Assembly: GCA_033722675.1 (NCBI GenBank)
Contig: JAWVYO010000012.1
Span: 1 to 37,120 of the forward strand
DNA from: DATHYU01 sp033722675
GTDB taxonomy: Bacteria > Actinomycetota > Acidimicrobiia > Spongiisociales > UBA11373
Direction: 5' to 3'
DNA: 37,120 nt
In this document: piece by piece, positions 32,082 to 37,120 of the stretch
How positions within the stretch are numbered: the first letter of the stretch is position 1
How the letters are laid out: each line of letters opens with the position of its first letter
Made by a program: the position numbers and the translations under genes
Notes under the pieces: model-generated
Seen by the model: only the letters and a program-made list of their open reading frames with translations
Database searches by the model: none
What the model was told of the DNA's origin: nothing

Positions 32082-32387
32082 ATGAACGAGCACGACGAAC
32101 ACGCGTCCGGGAAGCGGAGCCTTCGGGACCTCTGGAAGCTGGTCCTGGCGATCGTGGCGATCCTGGCGATCATCAAGGAGCTCCAGAAGCCGGCCGCCGA
32201 GCGCACCTGGCACGGGACGATCGCCGACTTCTTCCCCTACGACTTCCGCATGCCCACCGTCGAGCGACTGAAGGACACCTACTGGGATCCCAAGGGGCCC
32301 GTGATCAAGGCCAAGGCCTTCGGGGTCGGCTGGGCCCCGAATCTCGGCGCCATCAAGGACGTCGTCCAGAACGCACTGAGGGACTGA
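32082..32387 (+). CDS. Small single-helix membrane protein, possibly DUF5808-like
   Basis: 101-residue protein. A charged N-terminus (MNEHDEHASGKRSLRDLWK) is followed by one hydrophobic helix (LVLAIVAILAIIKEL, about residues 20-34). The C-terminal segment DTYWDPKGPVIKAKAFGVGWAPNLGAI has the 'W-x-P-x-D/K-x-x-G-x-G-W-x-x-N' flavour of DUF5808. That resemblance is weak and from memory. A TACGCT -10 box predicts a leaderless transcript. The function is unknown. Codon use matches the neighbouring genes, supporting a real gene. Confidence 0.75.
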   Translation: MNEHDEHASGKRSLRDLWKLVLAIVAILAIIKELQKPAAERTWHGTIADFFPYDFRMPTVERLKDTYWDPKGPVIKAKAFGVGWAPNLGAIKDVVQNALRD

Positions 32388-32422
32388 CGGCCGGACCGAC
32401 GCAGCGGGGGGTCCGCCCCTCG

Positions 32423-32428
32423 TAGGAT
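32423..32428 (+). promoter_or_regulatory. -10 box TAGGAT of a probable leaderless promoter (cyclase gene)
   Basis: TAGGAT ends 6 nt before the GTG at 32435, and there is no Shine-Dalgarno sequence. Confidence 0.5.
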
Positions 32429-32434
32429 GCCTGC

Positions 32435-33637
32435 GTGCTCCTGCTCGACTCCGACCGCCCCGCCCCGCTGCCCGACGATCCGCTCCTCGCCGAGGTGGCC
32501 TCCGTCGTCCGTGACGCGGGTGACTGGGCCTGGGTCGTCGACCGCGACTGGCGCGTCCGGTACGTCACCGACGAGCAGCGCATCGGGTTCAATGCGGGCG
32601 TCGGATTGGCGCCCTTCCCGATCGGCGTCCACATGTTCGGTCCCGAGATGCTGGCGACGAGTGCCGATTGGAAGTCGGGGCCGAACCGGCCGGAGCTGTG
32701 GGAACGGCTCCTCGTGCACCTCGGCGGCTTCCTCCTCACCGACGCCGGCGGGGACGCCGACGTGGCGCGAGCCGACGTCGACCCGACCCTCCACACGGCC
32801 CTCGACGCCCTCGAACCGTCGGAGGCGACCGCGTCGTCCGGCGAGGGGGCCGGCTGGTTCCTCGGACGCGAGTTCCGCATCCGGCTGAAGACCCTCCGGA
32901 TCAGGGACGCGGCGGGCGAGGTGCGCGGGACGCTGCTGCTCCTCCACCCCGCCGTCGGCACCGGGGTCGTCAATGCCATGGCCTTCGCGCTCGACCCTGG
33001 CCACCTCGAGCGCATGGTCTCCCTCGCCCGGTCCGGCCGGATGCCCGCCGCGATCCTGTTCGGCGACCTGGAGGGCTCCTCGGCGCTGTCCCGCAAGCTC
33101 TCCACCGCCAACTACTTCGCCGTCGTCCGGCGGATCCTCCGGGCGGCCGACCAGTGCGTGGTGGACGAGGGCGGGCTCGTGGGCCGCCACGTCGGCGACG
33201 GGGTCACCGCCTTCTTCCCCCTCGGCGCGTACTCGTCCGAGTCGGAGGCCGCCGCGGCGTGCATCGCGACGGCGCAGGCCGTTCGTGAGGCCATGGCTGA
33301 GGTCGCGGCCCGATCCGGTCTCGAACCCGAGGGCCTCGTCGTGCGATTCGGCCTCCACTGGGGGTCGACGCTCTACATCGGAAACGTCACGACCGCCGCC
33401 AGGTCCGAGGTGGTGGCGCTGGGCGACGAGGCAAACGAGGCGGCCCGCATCGAGGCCTGCGCCACGGGCGGACTGACCCTGGCGTCCAAGGCACTCGTGG
33501 AACGCCTCGATCCCGACGACGCGACCCGCCTGGGGATCGACCCCGACCGCGTGACCTACACCCAGCTCTCCGACCTCACGACGGCCACCGAGAAGGCCCG
33601 GCGGGACGCCCCGGCGATCGCCGTCTGCGAGCTCTGA
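32435..33637 (+). CDS. Class III adenylate/guanylate cyclase with N-terminal sensor-like domain
   Basis: 400-residue soluble protein. The N-terminal ~175 residues look PAS-like (DWAWVVDRDWRVRYVTDEQR ... TLRIRDAAGEVRGTLLLLHP). The C-terminal cyclase domain has the metal-binding Asp211 in ILFGDLEGSSALS and Asp255 in GRHVGDGVTAFF, and the transition-state pair Asn334 and Arg338 in LGDEANEAARIE, so catalysis is plausible. The residue that normally selects adenine (Lys before xxGDG) is Arg251 here, so ATP specificity is uncertain. There is no transmembrane helix. The GTG start has no ribosome binding site and a TAGGAT -10 sits 6 nt upstream. The product is probably a cyclic nucleotide; the target is unknown. 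Confidence 0.88.
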   Translation: MLLLDSDRPAPLPDDPLLAEVASVVRDAGDWAWVVDRDWRVRYVTDEQRIGFNAGVGLAPFPIGVHMFGPEMLATSADWKSGPNRPELWERLLVHLGGFLLTDAGGDADVARADVDPTLHTALDALEPSEATASSGEGAGWFLGREFRIRLKTLRIRDAAGEVRGTLLLLHPAVGTGVVNAMAFALDPGHLERMVSLARSGRMPAAILFGDLEGSSALSRKLSTANYFAVVRRILRAADQCVVDEGGLVGRHVGDGVTAFFPLGAYSSESEAAAACIATAQAVREAMAEVAARSGLEPEGLVVRFGLHWGSTLYIGNVTTAARSEVVALGDEANEAARIEACATGGLTLASKALVERLDPDDATRLGIDPDRVTYTQLSDLTTATEKARRDAPAIAVCEL

Positions 33638-33643
33638 AGGCCC

Positions 33644-33964
33644 TCAGCGGAGGCCCGCTCCCACCCTCGGATGAAGCGCCCGAGCCACTTCGTGGCGTCG
33701 GCGGCGTGCTCTTGGGAAGTCGATCAGCAGGTCCCGGGTCATGGCGAGGCCGACGCGGAACAGGTCATCGTCGGTGTGGGCCCCGACCTCAACCGCGACC
33801 TCGACGCCGGGGTCGAGGCACGGTTCGATGAACCCGCCAGCGCCGAAGAACGCTACGCATTCGAACGACATGCGGACGAAGGGCAGTTCGGGAGACGAGA
33901 TCTGGCGCCAAGGCATCCGGATGAGTAGGGCGCCGCCATCGGTGTGGGCGGCCATCTCCCCCAA
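33644..33964 (-). CDS. Small hypothetical protein, uncertain
   Basis: A 106-residue frame with ATG 33964 and stop 7 bp from the cyclase stop (convergent). Third-position GC is high and the composition is protein-like (RMSFECVAFFGAGGFIEPC, VEVGAHTDDDLFRVGLAMTRDLLIDF), with a basic C-terminus. I recognise no domain, and there is no clear ribosome binding site. Overlapping plus-strand frames here are poorer in composition. It may be a real small gene or a decayed remnant. Confidence 0.4.
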   Translation of the reverse strand: MGEMAAHTDGGALLIRMPWRQISSPELPFVRMSFECVAFFGAGGFIEPCLDPGVEVAVEVGAHTDDDLFRVGLAMTRDLLIDFPRARRRRHEVARALHPRVGAGLR

Positions 33965-34183
33965 TGTCCCGCGCCGGCACGCACCGACCCGTTCAACGGT
34001 CGCCGAGACGGACCCGGTCCCTGCCCCTCACCGGCGTGCCCTCCGAGCCTCGACTCGAGTCCATCGACCTTCCGCCCCGGGCGACAGAGCGACTGCAGTC
34101 GGCCTCGTCGCCGAACCGACTCGCGTGGCGCGCCAGAAACTCCGCGCGTAGGCTTGGTCGGGTCGCTGATCGAGGGGGTTGCG

Positions 34184-35461
34184 ATGCTCGGGCCACGACG
34201 TCCGCCACGATCTGTCCTCAGGGTGATCATCGCCGTCGTGTCGGTGTTCTTGCTCACCGCGGGCAACTGCGGGGAAACGGCGTCCGAAGACCCCAGATTT
34301 GAAGACGCGGTCGAAGCGCCGAATGCCTTCGAGCAGGACGACCGCGCCTTTCCCGAAGAGACCGCTGCTCCCGAGGACACGGTCGTCACCGAGGAGCCGA
34401 GCGGTGATCGCGACGCACAAGACGGCGCGGCACCGCAACACACGTTTCTCGCCCTGATCCCGATCGAAGGATCGCTCGGCGCTGTCGACGAAGGAATCAT
34501 CCTGTTCACGGACGACGATCGAACAGGGGTGCCGATCGACGCCATCGCGATCCCGGTCGGTCAGGAGGTGCTGCTCGTGATGGACAACATCGACATGACC
34601 CTTGAGTCCGACCCGGGGATGATCACCCTGACCGGTCCGATGACACTCGACGACGGCCGCAACGCGATCACGTTGAGAGCGGAACAACCGCTGATTGTCG
34701 ACGACGTCTTCGGCCCGCGCATCGAAGACGTCTATGGGCCAGACCACGGACTGGACCTCTATGCCGCTTACTTCGAATACCCAGACAGTCCCGACGCGAA
34801 CGTGTCCGTCAGCGAGCCATTGGTGCTCCATCTTCCGGAACACACGGAGTTCTTCGACTCCGACACGGGCACGCTCGACACGAGCCTGACGGAGGAGACG
34901 ATCGGCGCTCCTCCTCCGCCGATACCGGTAGAGGCGCGTTCGCTCACCGGAGACACGATCATCGGCAACTACGTCACTCTGACAACAGCGCTACGCGGTG
35001 TCGCTTCAGGCTCCTCCGACGACCTCCGATTCATGGCACGCGATGTCGGCGCAGATGATGTGGCGGTCATCGAAGCATTGGGAGGATCGACGGCCGTCCT
35101 GACCGTGTTCGTGCCCGGGGAGCTGACTGGACCAACCACACATGCCGAACTGACGCTCACCGGGCCCGACGGCCCGGTGGCCGGCGAGCGCTTCTTCGTC
35201 AACTCCGACGGAGAGGAGATCACGCGGGAGGAGTTCTTGGAACAACAAGGCGCGCGGTGGGGATACCGGTTCGTCTTCTCGGCGTGGGAGCCGGCGACTT
35301 TCCTGCTCACGGTCTCAGAAGTGCTGGACACCCATGCCGGCACCATCACGCACACGGGCCGCGTTGCCGTTCAGTTCGTCGAGTTCGACGCATTGATGGA
35401 GAAGACGAACGCGATCGAGCCCGGATCCGACCCGCGCGACGGCACGGTCCTGGTCCCCTGA
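34184..35461 (+). CDS. Secreted protein of unknown function
   Basis: 425-residue protein with a basic start (MLGPRRPPRSVLR) and a hydrophobic segment VIIAVVSVFLLTAG (about residues 14-27), followed by a Cys at 29 that is not in a canonical lipobox. A long acidic, probably disordered region (about 30-85, rich in Glu, Asp and Pro) follows. The rest is beta-rich (LITLTGPMTLDD-like, AELTLTGPDGPVAGERFF). No enzyme motif is seen. ATG 34184 has GGGGG 5 nt upstream and a TAGGCT -10 at 34149-34154. Its codon use is less GC-biased than its neighbours, with more TTG, GAA, GAT and CAA, which may reflect recent acquisition or relaxed selection. Confidence 0.8.
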   Translation: MLGPRRPPRSVLRVIIAVVSVFLLTAGNCGETASEDPRFEDAVEAPNAFEQDDRAFPEETAAPEDTVVTEEPSGDRDAQDGAAPQHTFLALIPIEGSLGAVDEGIILFTDDDRTGVPIDAIAIPVGQEVLLVMDNIDMTLESDPGMITLTGPMTLDDGRNAITLRAEQPLIVDDVFGPRIEDVYGPDHGLDLYAAYFEYPDSPDANVSVSEPLVLHLPEHTEFFDSDTGTLDTSLTEETIGAPPPPIPVEARSLTGDTIIGNYVTLTTALRGVASGSSDDLRFMARDVGADDVAVIEALGGSTAVLTVFVPGELTGPTTHAELTLTGPDGPVAGERFFVNSDGEEITREEFLEQQGARWGYRFVFSAWEPATFLLTVSEVLDTHAGTITHTGRVAVQFVEFDALMEKTNAIEPGSDPRDGTVLVP

Positions 35462-35562
35462 CACGACGGCGAGCGGAGTCGCCGGTGGGCGGCCACTGAC
35501 GTGTCCGGCTCGGCAGCGAGGTCCGGTCCTCGTCATGTGAACGATCCTGCCCGTACGCCGGA

Positions 35563-36507
35563 TCAAGCCCCCCGAAACCCCTGAACGACGTCCGCCAGTC
35601 GCTCCACCGCCGCGGGGGTCTGGGGATCGACGAGGACGATCAGGTGGTCGATGCCCGCCTCCGCGCACCGCTGGAGGGTCTCGACGTCGGCCGGGAGCGC
35701 AGCGAGGTCGTCCGGCACCGGGACGGGGAGTCCGCGGGCCCCGTCGAACTCCATGAAGATCTCCGCGCTCGACCACAGCGACCCGGGGTCGACGCCTGCC
35801 CCTTCGGCGTGCTCGGCGATGCGCTCGGCGACGTCGGGGAAGGCCTCGGGCCGGTTCCAGAAGATCCGATCGCCCCAGTGGACGTTCCACCCGGCGACGT
35901 GGGGCAGGACGATGCCCAGCATGCGGGGACCCAGCGACCCCGCCATGAGGGGGATGTCCAGGGGCTCGACGGGCTGCGTCGCCCAGTCGTCGTCGAGCCA
36001 CCCCAACTCCTCCGCCGAAGCCTCCCCCAAGCGGTGGACCGGTGACAGCCAGGTGTCCTCCAGCCGATGGAACCGTCCGTCGTAGTCGAAGCGCTCGCCC
36101 GCCAGCAGGCGGCGAACGATCTCGAAGGCCTCCTCGAACCGACCGACCGGATGGTCGAAGGGGAGACCGAGCTTGGCGTACTCGAAGTCGCCGGATCCGG
36201 CGCCCAGTCCGAGGATCAGGCGCCCGCCGCTGATCTCGTGAACGGCCGCGGCCTTTCGGGCGAGGATCACGGGACTCGGGTAGTAGTTGGTCGAGGCGAC
36301 GATCGGCCCCAGTTCCACCCGGTCGGTCACCGCCGCCAGCGCGGCGAGGACGGACCACACGTCCCACGGGCCGCCGTAGGGCTCGAAGTGGTGGTCCTCC
36401 GACCAGACGGAGTCGAGCCCGCCCGCCTCAGCGGCCTGCGCCATGTCCCTGATCCCGGTCCAGGAGATCGCCTGGACCGGGGCGTTCACCTTGATGCCGA
36501 CCTTCAT
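35563..36507 (-). CDS. LLM-class (luciferase-like, probably F420-dependent) oxidoreductase
   Basis: 314-residue TIM-barrel enzyme. The N-terminus MKVGIKVNAPVQAISWTGI, the SVWSEDHHFEPY segment, ELGPIVASTNYYPSPVILAR, and the signature GGRLILGLGAGSGDFEYAKLG with GRFEEAFEIVRRLLAGE are typical of actinobacterial F420-dependent LLM proteins. The substrate is unknown. GGGGGA precedes the ATG, and a minus-strand TAGGTT (36538-36543) is a possible -10. It is a single gene between the secreted protein gene and the tRNA. Whether the cofactor is F420 or FMN cannot be settled from sequence alone. Confidence 0.88.
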   Translation of the reverse strand: MKVGIKVNAPVQAISWTGIRDMAQAAEAGGLDSVWSEDHHFEPYGGPWDVWSVLAALAAVTDRVELGPIVASTNYYPSPVILARKAAAVHEISGGRLILGLGAGSGDFEYAKLGLPFDHPVGRFEEAFEIVRRLLAGERFDYDGRFHRLEDTWLSPVHRLGEASAEELGWLDDDWATQPVEPLDIPLMAGSLGPRMLGIVLPHVAGWNVHWGDRIFWNRPEAFPDVAERIAEHAEGAGVDPGSLWSSAEIFMEFDGARGLPVPVPDDLAALPADVETLQRCAEAGIDHLIVLVDPQTPAAVERLADVVQGFRGA

Positions 36508-36713
36508 GTGTCCCCCGATGGCCTGTCCGATCCGCGGAACCTACCAGCCGGACGCGATCGGTGACCTGCGCCGCCGCTCCCTACGAGGGACCGATACGCC
36601 GAGCGACGGCGAGACACGATCCCCCTTTCTCCGATCATCTGTGATCCCCCGTGGCCCAACTGCTCCCCAAGATCCGTCAAAGGGGGTCTTCGGAGGGGTC
36701 CCAGAACGACAAG

Positions 36714-36736
36714 AAACCCCTGCTGAGCAGGGGTTT
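36714..36736. terminator. Intrinsic terminator downstream of tRNA-Ala
   Basis: AAACCCCTGC and GCAGGGGTTT form a perfect 10-bp stem around a 3-nt loop, flanked by partly complementary GACAA/TTGTC. It is placed 8 bp after the tRNA 3' end on the minus strand; T-rich sequence follows the stem in both directions. Confidence 0.8.
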
Positions 36737-36744
36737 TGTCGGGG

Positions 36745-36818
36745 TGGAGCTGAGGGGATTTGAACCCCTGACCCCTTGCATGCCATGCAAGTGCTCTGCC
36801 AGGCTGAGCTACAGCCCC
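36745..36818 (-). tRNA. tRNA-Ala (anticodon GGC)
   Basis: The 74-nt sequence folds into a cloverleaf: acceptor GGGGCTG/CAGCTCC (one G-U pair) with discriminator A. The D arm is GCTC/GAGC, the anticodon stem CTTGC/GCAAG has loop ATGGCAT giving anticodon GGC, and the T arm AGGGG/CCCCT has loop TTCAAAT. The CCA end is not encoded. A TACGAT -10 lies just upstream and a terminator downstream, so it is transcribed on its own. Confidence 0.95.
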
Positions 36819-36830
36819 GTGGGAGGCGCC

Positions 36831-36858
36831 ATCGTACCAGTCCCCGGCGCCGGGCAAA
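36831..36858 (-). promoter_or_regulatory. Promoter of tRNA-Ala
   Basis: On the minus strand TTTGCC (36853-36858), a 16-bp spacer and TACGAT (36831-36836) precede the tRNA by 12 bp. The -10 is identical to that of rpsT. The spacer contains a CCGGCGCCGG palindrome, which could also be the end hairpin of the ABC transporter gene. Confidence 0.6.
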
Positions 36859-36861
36859 CCG

Positions 36862-37120
36862 TCAGTCGACGACCAGCACGAGCGGTCCCGGGCGGTACGG
36901 ATGGTCGATCACCCGCATGGGCTGGCCGTACACCTCGGTCAACAGATCGTCGGTGAACACGTCGGCGGGCACCCCCTCGGCCCGGATCCTGCCGCCGGTC
37001 ATCACGACCACCCGGTCGGCGTAGCGGGCGGCGGCATTCAGGTCGTGGAGGACCACCAGCACCGCCCGTCCCTCGGCGGCCAGCCCGGCCGACACCGCCA
37101 TGATCCGCTCCTGATGCGCC
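36862..37120 (-). CDS. ABC transporter ATP-binding protein, heme/siderophore type, C-terminal part (runs off right edge)
   Basis: A frame open from the right edge encodes the last 86 residues of an ABC ATPase. It begins AHQERIMAV, continues GRAVLVVLHDLNAAARYADRVVVMTGGRIRAEG with the H-loop His in LHDLN, and ends VYGQPMRVIDHPYRPGPLVLVVD. The 'HDLNxAARYADRVVVMxxGRI' pattern is typical of the iron-siderophore/heme/cobalamin importers (FecE, HmuV, BtuD). Walker A, Walker B and the signature motif lie beyond the window, so function within that group is open. An internal ATG at 37101 is not the start. Confidence 0.85.
   Translation of the reverse strand, partial: AHQERIMAVSAGLAAEGRAVLVVLHDLNAAARYADRVVVMTGGRIRAEGVPADVFTDDLLTEVYGQPMRVIDHPYRPGPLVLVVD

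Noticed and set aside
35517..35532. Inverted repeat CGAGG-N6-CCTCG after the secreted protein gene
   Set aside because: Stem of only 5 bp and no T tract; not distinguishable from chance in GC-rich DNA.

Overview
The window is GC-rich throughout (roughly 70%) with strongly GC-biased third codon positions, frequent GTG starts and TANNNT-type -10 boxes set close to start codons. Together with a BldD-like regulator, an F420-type LLM oxidoreductase, homodimeric glycyl-tRNA synthetase and a CIRCE/HrcA heat-shock system, this suggests an actinobacterium, probably of the Acidimicrobiia type. The placement is inferred from gene content and composition; no ribosomal RNA is present to confirm it. The window is mostly chromosomal housekeeping DNA. 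I see no insertion sequence, integrase, phage gene or CRISPR array.

Layout. The left edge (1-445, minus) holds the N-terminal part of a TasA/camelysin-like secreted protein, divergent from glpD. From 2289 to 17483 runs a minus-strand housekeeping block. Read in transcription order it is lepA-hemW, then hrcA-dnaJ behind a CIRCE operator, a BldD-like regulator, phoH-7TM-HD phosphodiesterase-ybeY-corC/hlyC-era (each junction a 4-bp NTGA overlap), and recO-uppS-glyS. A small plus-strand pair (pterin dehydratase plus a membrane protein) sits between era and recO. At 17484-17668 a divergent promoter region serves lepA and rpsT-greA. A DUF3592-type membrane protein follows on the plus strand.

From 19256 to 28362 there is a second long minus-strand series: GNAT, leuS, a HExxH protein, a CPBP protease, a Gfo/Idh oxidoreductase, comEA, comEC, holA and a small zincin. 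Most junctions overlap by 1-4 bp.

From 28399 the window becomes accessory. An ArsR-family regulator and a two-helix membrane protein each sit behind the same 20-bp palindromic operator with the same surrounding promoter layout, ending in a perfect 12-bp hairpin terminator. They look like a small self-contained regulatory module. Then come an orphan Rieske oxygenase of the quaternary-amine type, an MscS channel, a small membrane protein, a class III nucleotide cyclase with an unusual substrate-specifying residue, a small uncertain ORF, and a secreted protein of unknown function with a different base composition. The right end carries an LLM-class oxidoreductase, a tRNA-Ala(GGC) with its own promoter and terminator, and the C-terminal part of a heme/siderophore-type ABC transporter ATPase that runs off the window.

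The most noteworthy signals are: the duplicated ArsR operator module; the CIRCE element embedded in the last codons and stop codon of hemW; a comEC reading frame that extends upstream of any ATG/GTG/TTG to a CTGA overlap with comEA; and the long threonine-rich linker in the 7TM-HD protein.
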